DNA of 64,000 nt from Batrachochytrium dendrobatidis JAM81. Lineage: Eukaryota > Chytridiomycota > Chytridiomycetes > Rhizophydiales. Below are positions 9,471 to 20,823 of this stretch, in pieces. The stretch lies in contig NW_006281100.1 in the NCBI RefSeq assembly GCF_000203795.2, positions 1,261,099 to 1,325,098 of the forward strand. Reading direction: 5' to 3'. The position numbers were made by a program, and so were the translations under genes. The notes beneath the pieces were generated by a model that had not been told where the DNA came from, did no database searches, and saw only the letters and a list, made by a program, of their open reading frames with translations. Each line of letters starts with the position of its first letter. The stretch's first letter is position 1.

Positions 9471-11591
9471 TTATTGAATCAACGCACATAGTGTTTCAAC
9501 AGGTTCGTGCTTCAGTAATGCACATAGTCTTGGATGAACCCCAGGAATAGGAACAAAAGCGATTTTTTTCTTTTGGTCAATACTAGAATTTGCTGCTGTT
9601 GCTAAATCAATGGCACCGCGCTGTTTAGAAACAGATTCAAAACAGCCTACGAGCTGTTCCAATAAATCAGTTGCATTGCCGTCAACACCATCGCGTTCAA
9701 AATGGGTTAGCATCTCTTGCGCTTGCTTCATTGCATATGCCTTGTCTGTCGAATTGGATAGAGCTGAAAATATTGCAATGTACGCTTCAGTCGCCATACC
9801 AGTTGCTAGACAATCGTCTAAAGTAGTTTCAAACAGTTTCAAGGCTTCTTTGGATTGACCCAATATACCCATAGCTTGAATTGCACAGATATGCCCAAGT
9901 GGAGGAGGTGGTGACGATACTGCACATCCATCCTTTACAGTAAACTCATTGTAAAGTGTCAGCACAAGTGATGGATCTTTAGGACCATATGCATTAGACA
10001 CCAGCGCTGCTTGCATAAGTTTAGCCAAAATAACACCTCGTGAACGGATTGGCATACGTGACAGATGGATACGATCACGAAGATAGTCGATATGTTTACC
10101 ACTTAGATCCTTGGATATAGCTAAAAACAGACTTATGGGTAAAGCCGCAGGTGTGATTGGTTTTCCAGCATCACGGTCAGGATGGTTGCTGTTGTTTCGA
10201 TTATTGGTAGTGTTGTTGCGAGGATCATTGATTGTATGGCGAAGTACAGTCCATGCCAACATTGAATCACCACAGTTCAAATACGCTTCAATCATAGCAG
10301 TTTGCATATCTGTTGTAGGTCTAAACCCGATCACATTTTCCATTTTGTAATACAATCGAGAAGCAGCAGTAATGTTTTTTCCTTTGCCGTAGCAACGGAT
10401 CAAATTGGTAAAGGTATCAGCGTTGGCCTCAACTTGGGCTCGACGCATGGACTGATACTTGCGTATAGCATCACCAGGCAAGCCACGCTCGCAGTATACT
10501 CTCATGCTAGCATTATATGTTTCAGTAGTGTGTTTATGTGTAGAATAAGTGATTTGGTCAAAGTATTTTTGTGTTTTGGTGATGTTCCCGATTTGAGCAT
10601 ATCCTTGCAACAAATGCTGGCGAATAGTAAGAGCATGCTCCGCATCGCCGTGCTCAAATATCTGAACAGAAAGTGCTTCAGCGGTTTCCATATCACCGAC
10701 ATTACAGTATGCAATCAGTAGATGGCAAAATGTCGTGATCTGCGGCTGAAGACCAACTTCCATCATGCGAGAAATGAGCGACTTGCAAATCTCGGGTTGA
10801 TTGGCAGCAGCAAACACGGCAATGAGCTCATTGCATATAGTCACATCCACCAAAGTAGCTGCTGCTGTGCTGGTTTCGGATTCATGATGGCCAGCTGAAG
10901 CACGCTGAGATGTCTGAAAATCAGAATACTCTCCAATCACTTGTCTGCAGATACGAACAGCTTTATCCAAATCGGTCTTGGCGGCATATCTAGCAGCACG
11001 TAAAGTGAAAACATCCATTTCCTGCTGAGCTTGATGGCCAGACTGCATGTAGTCATTACGGATTTTTAATGCGATATCAGCCAACACGACACCAGTGGTA
11101 TTTCCAAAATACAAAGTATTGACTCGAGTCATGACCACACGATCCATCAAGGACAGGTATGTACGATGTGAGATCTTGGATAAAGCCTCTTTTCCAAGAG
11201 CACGAAGACTGTCATAGGCAGCCAAGAGCTGGGCATCAGTTCCAGCTTTTAGCGAGTTGTCCAACGCACGCAGATGAACGATGGGATCAGTGGAAAGGCC
11301 AGCATCAAACCAGGACAGTTGATTAAGTTGACCCAATTTGTTGAAATTGTTGGATGGAGAAACTCCATCATTGATAGTAGTGGTGGTTGGACGCAGTTTG
11401 ATAGTACCAACAAGTTGCGAGTTGATGGCAGATCGAGGAGTTCTTTTAATATGGGATCTGCCTCTAGTAGAAGTGGAATTCTGAGTGGTGGAATATCTAG
11501 AAATTAAACCAAGAGAGCAAACAGAATTGCATGCAGAAGTAGTCGCTGTTCTAGTAGTAATGATGGCTCGCATCAGCATCGTCATGGTCAT
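9471..11591 (-). CDS. Pentatricopeptide repeat (PPR) protein, probably mitochondrial
   Basis: Single exon of 706 residues from the ATG at 11591; an upstream in-frame extension has no ATG. The first ~60 residues are rich in Arg, Thr and Ser with no acids (MTMTMLMRAIITTRTATT...), typical of a mitochondrial presequence. The middle holds tandem helical-hairpin repeats of about 35 residues, for example TTFCHLLIAYCNVGDMETAE, ALTIRQHLLQGYAQIGNITK, ETYNASMRVYCERGLPGDAI and DTFTNLIRCYGKGKNITAAS. PPR proteins bind organellar RNA in a sequence-specific way and serve in processing, stability or translation. The target cannot be told from sequence. No extra catalytic domain is visible. Confidence 0.85.
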   Translation of the reverse strand: MTMTMLMRAIITTRTATTSACNSVCSLGLISRYSTTQNSTSTRGRSHIKRTPRSAINSQLVGTIKLRPTTTTINDGVSPSNNFNKLGQLNQLSWFDAGLSTDPIVHLRALDNSLKAGTDAQLLAAYDSLRALGKEALSKISHRTYLSLMDRVVMTRVNTLYFGNTTGVVLADIALKIRNDYMQSGHQAQQEMDVFTLRAARYAAKTDLDKAVRICRQVIGEYSDFQTSQRASAGHHESETSTAAATLVDVTICNELIAVFAAANQPEICKSLISRMMEVGLQPQITTFCHLLIAYCNVGDMETAEALSVQIFEHGDAEHALTIRQHLLQGYAQIGNITKTQKYFDQITYSTHKHTTETYNASMRVYCERGLPGDAIRKYQSMRRAQVEANADTFTNLIRCYGKGKNITAASRLYYKMENVIGFRPTTDMQTAMIEAYLNCGDSMLAWTVLRHTINDPRNNTTNNRNNSNHPDRDAGKPITPAALPISLFLAISKDLSGKHIDYLRDRIHLSRMPIRSRGVILAKLMQAALVSNAYGPKDPSLVLTLYNEFTVKDGCAVSSPPPPLGHICAIQAMGILGQSKEALKLFETTLDDCLATGMATEAYIAIFSALSNSTDKAYAMKQAQEMLTHFERDGVDGNATDLLEQLVGCFESVSKQRGAIDLATAANSSIDQKKKIAFVPIPGVHPRLCALLKHEPVETLCALIQ

Positions 11592-12620
11592 GGCGATCGC
11601 CTGCTGTCCAAATCCAACCAAAAAAGAAAATCCAAACAGCTCAAATCACTTCATCCAAAAAACAAACCAGGTCACGTGTGTTGACTGGAACTGACTCTTG
11701 CCAAAAACCTATCAAAGATCACATATCGTCTCTACCAAGTGCATATTAGCCATTGATGCATTACTAATGAGATTCTATTTTAAATAAAATACTGAAATTC
11801 AGAATAAATGCTCGTTTTATATCTTAGTTCTAGTTGCAAACGCAACGTTTCATCCCATCATGTCTGATTAAGCATTAGATTTGTCACATTGGGAAAGTCG
11901 TATACTCACAAGAATGGGTTTTTGAGTATAGAATGATTTTAAAAGAGTGTTAAATCCTGTGGTCAGCACTCTTGTAAAATCAATCCAATAATACAGAGCA
12001 TGGCACATGTATTGGACTACAATCTTTGAAAAATCTGACATGCTTGCGCGTATAAACTCGAGAAATGACCCCAACATGCTTGTATATGCTTGAGCTTGAA
12101 CGAGACAACCAACAACACATACTACAAATCATTTACCTTTGGTAGTCGGATACTACACATCACAGATATCTCTATCTGTATACAATCGCTAATACTCTAC
12201 ATTTTGGCTAAATAATATCAACAATAATAAAGTACTCCATTTGAGCAGTATCATGCTCTAATGAATGCAGATAGGCACTATTGAATCATAATTTACGGGT
12301 TAGCTTATTTGGCATGCATTGCATTTACTATTCTCAACATGGTCCAATCAGAAGTTGCTGTATGGCCACTAACCATTTGTCACGTTGCTGTGTTTGCTCT
12401 GTATCCCACAGTGTCCAATAGGATAAAGTATAATGGTCAGTGCGGGGCATCAGTAAAAAACTAGATTCGCATTAGAGATGCCTGCATTTATGCTGAACCC
12501 TGCAGTAACTCATATCTCAAGAATGTTTATATAAATAAAAGTATCACCTTCAACCCAACCCATACTTGTTCGAAAGTTTATCTGCTCAGTAGCTATAGCA
12601 TACTAACCCAGACTGGCACT
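11592..12620. other. Intergenic region between divergent genes; no gene seen
   Basis: About 1 kb between the starts of the PPR gene and the phosphoesterase gene, so it should contain both promoters. It is AT-rich, with a TATA-like element near its right end. No credible reading frame, RNA gene or copy of the dispersed element was seen. Confidence 0.45.
12528..12537 (+). promoter_or_regulatory. TATA-like box of the phosphoesterase gene
   Basis: TATATAAATA lies 84-93 bp upstream of the ATG at 12621. Its position suits a core promoter element. Inferred from sequence only. Confidence 0.5.
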
Positions 12621-13837
12621 ATGTTTCAACTCTTCTCCACTGCTACGACATTGGTCGCGTTCTGCATCGGTATTACTTCTGCCGTGCCTACTACCATCAA
12701 TGGCGAGATCATCGTCCACCACGCCGAGCAGCCCCACTCTCTCACAAAGGCCAAGCCTGCATTTGATCGCTTTGGTGTGATTGTGTTGGAAAATCAGGAC
12801 TTTGACGCTGCCATGGAAGATCCTTATATGGGCACTGAGTTGCGCAAAAAGGTAAACTCGCCATTACGGTTCAAAGTCGTCAGATTTTACCATTTCTCGT
12901 GTACAGATCTTGGATGATCCTGATGGTTTTGAACACCATAGCCATGTATCATCATGCATACTGACCTTGTGCTGTGTACTTTTAATCCAAATTCATGTCA
13001 ATAGGGAATGCTTCTTACCAATTACCATGCTCTTACACATCCTTCACAACCCAATTATCTTGCAATGGTACGCAATTGGTTATTTTTGCTCTACTTAATG
13101 CCATATGTAATATATTTGCACTTTTACTGAGTACAGTATACTGTAACTAATCGACTAAATACCGTTGGATCATTATACTTTACTTGCTCTGGCTACCCTA
13201 TTTTTGTTTGTGATGGCAATTACCTGAATCCCAGATTTCGGGTAGCACTAGTGGCGTATTTATGGACTTTCCTGCCAATATCAACCGCAAGACTATTGTA
13301 GATCTGATGGAAGCTAAAAATGTTTCGTGGAAAACCTACCAAGAAGATTACCCAGGCAACTGCTACACTGGTACTAGTCAAGGTCTTTACTATCGCAAAC
13401 ATAACCCCTTCATCACTTTCACCACAATCTCCAAAAACCCCGCCCGTTGTGCCAAGATTGTCAATTCTAACCAGCTTTTGACCGACATTAAAGCCGAGCA
13501 GGTGCCTCAATACTTTTTTTATACTCCCAACATCAACAATGATGGACACAACACGGACATCACGACTGCTTCAAACTGGCTCAAAAATTTCTTGGAGCCA
13601 TTATTGGCCAACCCATACTTTGATAGAACTGTTTTCCTTGTCACCTTTGATGAGAATGATTGGCTGTTGCCTTGGTTCGATAATAACCAGATCTACTCAC
13701 TATTGGTAGGTAAACCCGTCAAACCAAATACTTCTGACAATACCGAGTATAATCATTACTCTCAGATGACTACTGTTCAAGCTCGCTGGGATCTTGGCTC
13801 TCTTGGTGCTGGCAATGCCCCTGCTTTCAATCTATAA
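12621..13837 (+). CDS. Secreted phosphoesterase of the acid phosphatase/phospholipase C type
   Basis: Three exons (12621..12851, 13005..13067, 13235..13837), all phase 0, give 298 residues. The N-terminus (MFQLFSTATTLVAFCIGITSAVP, cleaved near AVP) is a signal peptide. The motif FGVIVLENQDFD, the short exon-2 block LTNYHALTHPSQPNYLAM and ISGSTSGV are the signature of the PF04185 phosphoesterase family, which includes fungal pH-regulated acid phosphatases; later TFDENDW matches the second metal-ligand motif. It probably releases phosphate from organic esters outside the cell. It is slightly shorter than many fungal members. The 63-nt middle exon is confirmed by family conservation on both sides. 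Confidence 0.88.
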
Positions 13838-14208
13838 AGCATCTGTTATCATACCCTTTGTCGCTAGCTGAAACAGGGAAAATTTCTACTTATAAAACAA
13901 ACTATTGGCTTATCAACATTTGAAATAAACATTCACGAAAAACAATTGCAAGATCATTTGCATACATAATTCGCACATCATGCATATCCAAATAGTGGAT
14001 GCATTTAAGAAAGCAAGCAAAATATTGACTGCAGAAGGTTTAAAGATGTCAAGACGCAAGAACTTTATAGGATTGCTATAGCAAACTCTATACCCTGTCT
14101 GACTGATAGATAAAAGGCTATCGCCATAAGCTGTTGTCGGGATTCAATATTTTGGCGTAATATCTAGTATACTTGCTTGTTCAACCTCCATAATAAAAGT
14201 ATATAAAC
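13838..14208. other. Intergenic region, no gene seen
   Basis: AT-rich 3' flank of the phosphoesterase gene and upstream DNA of the next gene. It includes a run near 14195-14206 (AAGTATATAAACATG) that sits too close to the ATG to be a working TATA box. Nothing else was recognised. Confidence 0.4.
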
Positions 14209-17200
14209 ATGTCTAGATGGGACAATATGGATGCATGCACATCAATAGACACCATGCCAGTATCCACTTATTTTTCAGCTGCTCGGCATAATGCTCAAAC
14301 TAGCCACAGTTCGCCATATTCAGTACTAAACCACGATAGCCGTGATACAATAGATATGGCTGACACAAGCTGCGACAATAAATTCCAACAAGCTAAAATA
14401 TATCAATGTCGTGGACCACCATATGAGAAGCCGTCATCTCTAGCAAACGTGGAGGCTTTGTTATACCAAGCTACGCTATTGTCTGACAAACAGTCAGATC
14501 CAGTCACTCAAGGTGATAATCTATGTAATGACAATGTAATAGTGGCTATATTAACCATAGATGATACTATATGTATGAATTAATGTGGAGTAGCTCGACA
14601 GCTGTTGAATGAATGGGCAAGCCAGACTCATGAAGTAAGCGGTTCAGACCAGGACTATATAGATGATGGTTACAATGACGAGTTTGAAGACACAGATATG
14701 GGTGGAGATGACTTGTCTCAGCGAGTACTACGATGCATTCAAGCATCATCTGATGGATTCGGTACAACTGCAGAATCACTGGGATGGATGGATAATCCAA
14801 AAAAAGATCGAATAGGAAATGGATTGTCCATGACAGGCTCGGCTGTTAATACAAAAGAGTATGTTTGTAATATAGTCAAGGAGGCAGTCCAGCACAAGGT
14901 AATGCTTGCATCTTGTCTAGTTTACTGGAGCCTTGCAATGAATTCAAGCATTTGATTAACCGATATATAGACTCCTAAGAGTTCCAGTAGCAGAAACCAC
15001 CAGGAGTTTACTGCTTTTCGAAATCCACAATTGAGTATTACTGCTCGACAAGATTTAGTCAAGGAAAGAAAGCGGCTGATGGATATGAAGCGACACGATG
15101 AGATTCAGCAAAAACTTGCATTGAAGCAACAACAACTACAGCATGCTCTGGAACTGCAGCATCAAGCTGCACGGTTAGTCATATACTTGTTTCGATTCTT
15201 GATGCTGGTAAAGTTGATCGAGCTCATTCAATATGCTGGTATTTTTAATAGGAAAGCAATAGTCGACAAAGAGGTTGTGAGCAGAATGCAAAGGGAGCAT
15301 CAGATTCATCGTAATCTGGACCATGCAATTACCGAGATGGATCATATCCACCAAGCTCAAATCACTTTGATGGATGAATCAATGTAGCTATTCATTTTAA
15401 CTGCATGTAATTATGAAATACTAATACGATATTGCAGTAAACTGAGTATAATTTATATCTGCCTAGCAATCATGATGCGGAGTTGGCTATCAAGGAAGCT
15501 AAAAAGAAAATTATTGCCGAAAAGCATTGTGATGCAATCGTCTCCAAGCGGATTGACACCATGATTGCTAAACGAAACATGAGGCTTATGCGAGTAAGTT
15601 TATTCATTACTATTTTTATGCTTTATTGGTTGCTTTTTAATACTCATCCAAAGACATTGTCAAAAAAGAGGATACTGAGCGAGTGGAAACGCATGCGAGA
15701 AACCATCACCGAGTATATAGTAGTGATCAACACCAAGCAAGCCTGGAGAATACAAGTAACATCCTTTTCACGCTGGATCAATACGTACAAATCCCAATGT
15801 GCCAAACGGTAACTCGTTAAAATATTGAATGGCTTGATTTACCGAGAGTGTAAGTTGATACTGTTTTGGAATGTAGGCACCAGCGCGCACTCAGAGAATC
15901 ACTGGCACATCAGCAACAGCTTGTATGCAAAGCAGTTAGATTTGATCGAAGTCGGTGCTTATCAAAAGCATTTTTGGCATTCAAGTTGGGAACAGAGCTA
16001 TATCGTAAGTCGTATAGGTTGAACATTTGCACTTGTTTGTGCCAATCATTTATTATTGTAATTTGGCCTTTTAGGTGAGGATCGACGGATGCAGGAAATA
16101 CATATTCAAAGAGCTGTGCAAATGCAGCAGTTCTTGGCACAGTTAAACAAGCGGCATCAGCAAAATACAAGCTCTATCGATAACTCTCAGCCTTCAAATA
16201 AGATTTGTCTTTATCATGAGCATCGCCATGATACTGTTGCTGATATTACGCGAGACCGCACCAACAAAGTAGACTCTTCCGAGTTGGGAGCAGCCGCATT
16301 GCCAATAGTATCAAGTCAAAACGATGCCATATTAGCTTGCGGCAGAGTTAACCGTCCGCCAAAACCAATTAAAAGAATTCAGATGGATACTCGGTTTATT
16401 CAAGGTACACGTTCGTTTATCCCTGAAAGTTGGTTGGATTCATGTAAATCCAAATAATTCAAAAGCTAATGATCAGCATCAAGTGATTAGCCATGGAAAA
16501 GCGGCAGGCGGAGCGTGATCAAAGGCGTAATGAAGCCAGCATCAAGCTAGCAGAGCAAAAACAAAAAAAAGAGGCAAATGCATATTCAAACAACCACTCC
16601 ATCACTTTTAAACATAGTGTGCTGAGATATAATGGCTAATTCAATGGAAACTGTGTTTTTCATAGCTGGAGAAGGCTAGAATTGAGCAGGAAAGGCAAGA
16701 TCAGGAAGAAAAAGAGCGACACCAAATGATTCAATTGAAAAAACAGGCTGAACACGAATCACGCCAGGTAGTTTGGGCGGCCTTATGTCAGACTTTCAGC
16801 AATCTAATCACCTACTTTTATCTCATAATAGAAACTCGAGCAGATTGAGGCATCGCGACAAAAGATACAGAAGCAATACCAGCATGCAAAAAAGCATCAC
16901 ATCCAGTCGATTCAGGCTTTTTATGGACTAAAGCCATGGCAAAAGTACATTCAAGTTATCCGTCAGCAGGAAAAAGAAGCCGCTATGCATTACAATAGAA
17001 TGCTTCAGCAGCAGGTCATGTGGAGGCTTGTGCATAGGATGGGTGAGCGTATAGCTAAGCGAGAACAGCGTGCGGTCCAAATGTACCACACGCATTCAAA
17101 ACGGAGTATTTTGCATAGATGGATCCAAGTAAGATATGGGTGAATTTTTAAACAGATACCAAAACAGTTGTTAATCATGGCCCCATGGAGTTTAGGCCAA

Positions 17201-17701
17201 GAATCAAGTTTTTAACATGAAGGCCAAGGCAGTTCAAAGATCACAGCAGTGTGCACAGAAAGTGATGTTGACCCGATGGATAGCAGCATGGCGTAAAGCA
17301 GTCATCAAGCACAATATGGAACAAGTACGATTATGTCAGATAGCTGATGGTATGGCTAAAAGGTAGGGAGTTTTGAATGGCATTCACTGAGATACCCAAG
17401 CCCCCACTTATGGTTTAAACAAACAAAAACAGGGTTGTACCGCGTCGAGTGCTGTATCGCTGGCAAGAATTTGTACAGGAGCAAAAAGATGAGCGATGGA
17501 GAGTGTATCGGCGATCACAGCTGCAGGCACGAGTACAGGTAAGAATAAAAATAGGTCATGGATACCGCAGATGGGACAGATGGAGCATCAGAGCCATGAT
17601 GAGCTGACACTTGCCATTATTAGAGTATTCTTCAAGAATCAGGACGATTGGAAAAAGCAATCAAGACTATAGTGATGGATATAAAACCTATTGAGAGATG
17701 A
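14209..17701 (+). CDS. Coiled-coil protein with Sfi1/CCDC191-like Trp repeats
   Basis: I resolve 14 exons: 14209..14512, 14594..14898, 14971..15173, 15252..15383, 15467..15593, 15654..15808, 15877..16004, 16075..16443, 16491..16573, 16666..16767, 16832..17128, 17196..17362, 17433..17538, 17624..17701 (851 residues). Exon 9 could instead end at 16618, using GT rather than GC as donor and adding 15 residues. The first third is acidic and disordered. Long charged coiled coils follow. Interspersed Trp-centred repeats (LSEWKRMRE, FSRWINTYK, LHRWIQAKN, LTRWIAAWRK, LYRWQEFVQE) resemble Sfi1/centrin-binding and CCDC191-type repeats of centriolar and ciliary proteins. A centriole or basal-body role would suit a fungus with flagellate zoospores, but that is inference. 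Exact orthology is unsure. Confidence 0.75.
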
Positions 17702-18531
17702 AGCCCACGTAGTTTATTACAAACGGGAGCGATTATAAATCATTCCATGAGTGAATTACGGGTTTTGTTTGGCAAATAAAACGAGTCGGAGAAGTGATTT
17801 TCAACTTAAAACTTTGCATCTTGTGTACTCGCATCTGAGTACTTTTATTCCTTTTGTAAGTGGATGTATTGCTGTTAGATATCTCAATCTGCCTCGATAC
17901 TATATCTCTGTACTGCTTGTCAGTTATCCATATCTGTTGGTTTAGAGATTGCCATAATTGAGTTGTGACAGTGTTGGAGTGTTCCTACTGGGTATCAAGG
18001 TCCATGTCATTGCCTTGTTCCTACTCTTGTCTTGTATGAATTAATATGCGATGCATTATCTTTGTTGTGTGGTTCATGATGTCACTTTGAACTCGCCAAT
18101 TTTTGGTGCACCCACATCATCTGGGTTGTTTTCAGCAACTATCTGCACAACCATCTGCCTATATGTACTAGCATCTACATGTGATGGGTGTTTGTATTGT
18201 TTTTACGACATGCATAATGCTTATATCTTGGATCTGATTGCAACAATGCTTTGTTGCCAACACTCGAGTCTCGCTAATCCCAAAATTGACAATTTTTCGA
18301 TTGCCAGTGCATTGGCTGGTTTCAATACCTGTATGTTCAGATCCTGTATATATGAATTGCTGTTTCTAAGAAACATGCATTGTTATTACTACCTTACCCC
18401 TATTATATCCATATTTGACGTATTTGCTGTCCAGCATTCTCAATTCCTTTTAGCCTTGCATTAACCCGTCTTTGTTTTTACACGCATATTCATACAGCCA
18501 CTTGTCTGAATTTGTAGTTCAATAGTCAACC
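17702..18531. other. Long upstream region of the sphingolipid methyltransferase gene
   Basis: About 830 bp, pyrimidine-rich toward its right end, which suits a leader just ahead of the ATG at 18532. A 137-codon frame at 18051-18464 is Cys-rich, without homology I recognise, and judged chance. No element copy was found. Confidence 0.4.
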
Positions 18532-20150
18532 ATGGGTCCGACCAAACCTGCTGCCATGACCCAGGCTGTTTCTGGTCCTTTAAAAACCCCTCTAGATCAT
18601 CACAAACATCAGATTGCTCCTGAAAAGGTTGTTGTTGAGGGCACTGGCGGAAAATACTTTTCTAGATCCCAAATGTGGACTGCAATTCTTGGAACTCCTG
18701 CAGTCGTGTCCGTTATGATCCTCGGCACTACTACCAGTGCTCTGTTTTGGTACCCTGTATTCCTGGCTTTGCTCGGCCTTCCCGCCTTTGCTGCTTATCA
18801 TGTTTTCTATGCCTTGACTGCCACTCCCAACAAACCTCAAAAAGGCCTCGCTGGACTTGGCGTTCCTGCTTATCTCGATATTCTGGATGCAGATCTTAAA
18901 AAACGCTATGCTTCTGCTTCATCCAAGATTCCCATTGAGACCTTTTTTGAAGCCTATTTTGAAAACAAAATTGAGCTAAAGGGCGACATGTTGGATATTC
19001 TTGAATCTCGCTACGACTGGGCTTCATTTGTATGGACCCTCTCGCAGCTCAAGTTCTTTTTAACCCAGTGGGTCCCTGAAACCCTTTGGCATTCTCGTAA
19101 ACAGGACGAAGACCAGGTTCGTGATCACTACGATCGGGGAGATGACTTTTATAACTGGTTTCGTAAGTTTTTTAATGAGCTCAATTGATTTTTTGGGATA
19201 TTGTTTGGCATGGCTTGCTAACTTTTAGCTACGCCTATTCATATGACTTGAACTACGCAGTTGGTCCTATGATGATCTACACGTCTGGAATTATGGGTTC
19301 TGCTGATAGCCGCGAAACTCTTGAAGAACTTCAGCAGCGTAAGCTTGAAACAGTTTGCCATAAAATCAACCTTCAGCCCGGTGAAAAGATGCTTGATATT
19401 GGATGTGGTTGGGGTACTCTTTCTGTCCATGCTGCCAAGCAAGGTGCTTCTGTTACTGGTGTCACTCTGGGTCGTAATCAAACCCAATGGGCACTCAATA
19501 AAGCCAAAGAAGCTGGTGTCGATGACAAGGTCCGCATCCTTTGCATGGACTATCGTGATATTCCCAAGGAAAAATACAACAAGATCACTTGTTTAGAAAT
19601 GGCAGAGCATGTTGGTGTTCTTCGGTTCACTACATTTTTAAACCAAGTTCGCGAGATGTTGAATGATGACGGCATCTTTTTCTTGCAAATTGCTGGTCTG
19701 CGTCGTGCCTGGCAGCATGAGGATCTCATGTGGGGTGTAAGTATATTGTGGCTTTATTGCATAGATCTACCTTGAAAGATTGCTTACTTTTATTTTGATG
19801 GTTTTAAGCTCTTCATGGCCAAATATGTGTTCCCTGGAGCTGATGCATCTTGCCCTCTTAACTGGGTTATCGAGGAAGCAGAACGTGCTGGGTTTGAAGT
19901 AGAAAGTAGTGAGACTTTGGGTATACATTACTCTACGACCATCTATCGTTGGTACGCCAACTGGATTGATAATAAGGATCATGTTGTGGCTAAATACGGC
20001 ATGAAGTGGTGGAAGATTTGGGAATTTTTCCTTGCCTATTCCACTGTGATTGCCCGCCAGGGATCGGCGACTGTGTACCAATTGGTTCTACACAAGAACT
20101 TGAATTCGTTTGATCGATCTCAATTCATCTCAAGGCGTTTGAAAAAATGA
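18532..20150 (+). CDS. Sphingolipid C9-methyltransferase (SAM-dependent)
   Basis: Three exons (18532..19162, 19261..19736, 19809..20150) give 482 residues, close to fungal C9-methyltransferases. The enzyme adds the 9-methyl branch to the sphingoid base of ceramide/glucosylceramide in the ER or Golgi membrane and is a fungal speciality. One or two membrane segments lie at about residues 48-90. The domain resembles cyclopropane fatty acid synthases: VRDHYDRGDDFYNWF joined to LGPMMIYTSGIM across intron 1, SAM motif LDIGCGWGTLSVHAAKQGA at about residue 255, then LEMAEHVGVLRF and LRRAWQHEDLMWG. The intron 1 acceptor must be the CAG at 19258-19260, because an earlier TAG gives a stop. Codons favour pyrimidine endings, suggesting good expression. 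Confidence 0.93.
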
Positions 20151-20823
20151 AGAGTTGTAATCTTTTAAGCTGAGTTGATGGTCATATTCATGTAAAATAG
20201 AGCATGCATCTTGCAACGACTGTTTGTTTTGGAGTAGATGGTGGTTAGACATTTGTTGCGCTTTCATACTACAAATTGATTCCAATAGACAGTCTCGACA
20301 ATAACACAACATCCATCAACCCATATTTGCAATGCTTGTACAAGAGTTGGTGATTGAACCAGTATCAGGGATGTAGAATTTATCAGTGAAGGCGTGAACA
20401 TTTAATATTTTATACAAAATGAGCATAAAAACCAATAAAACAATGCTCAGTAGATTGACATCATCTCAGGAGACTGGCAGTTTACCACATGCGGTCACCC
20501 TATTTGATGGTCCATTTCACGTGAATACGACTGTATTTGAAATTGCAGTTGTGCGGTTTGATCTATCGAGTTGCAGGTGGTGGCTGCATTTATCTCCACA
20601 TGAGTCAAACGCGGTTTGGATGAAGCCAAGCTTATTATACAGCTGTCATTGTTCTATAGTCAAGAATCCTCTTTGTAGCCACGCATTGGCTAGAGTGTAA
20701 CTGGCCATTATGCTTTAAAGAGAGTATGAAATGCAAGTGTCTATTTTACACTACTTTTAAAAACTAGCGACATCAATCAGCCAATCCACCATTAAACACT
20801 GAGAAGACGGTTAGGTCTGGACA
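20151..20823. other. Intergenic region, no gene seen
   Basis: 3' flank of the methyltransferase gene and upstream flank of the F-box gene. A 93-codon frame at 20419-20700 has no recognisable features. No element ends were found. Confidence 0.4.

Noticed and set aside
15594..15653. A separate small gene at 15483-15812
   Set aside because: The stretch is two exons of the coiled-coil gene joined across a 60-nt intron; phases match on both sides.
18051..18464. 137-codon Cys-rich hydrophobic frame upstream of the methyltransferase
   Set aside because: No recognised motif, composition like surrounding pyrimidine-rich DNA, and it lies in what should be the promoter and leader of the next gene.
20419..20700. 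93-codon frame between methyltransferase and F-box genes
   Set aside because: No features, no splice partners, size expected by chance.
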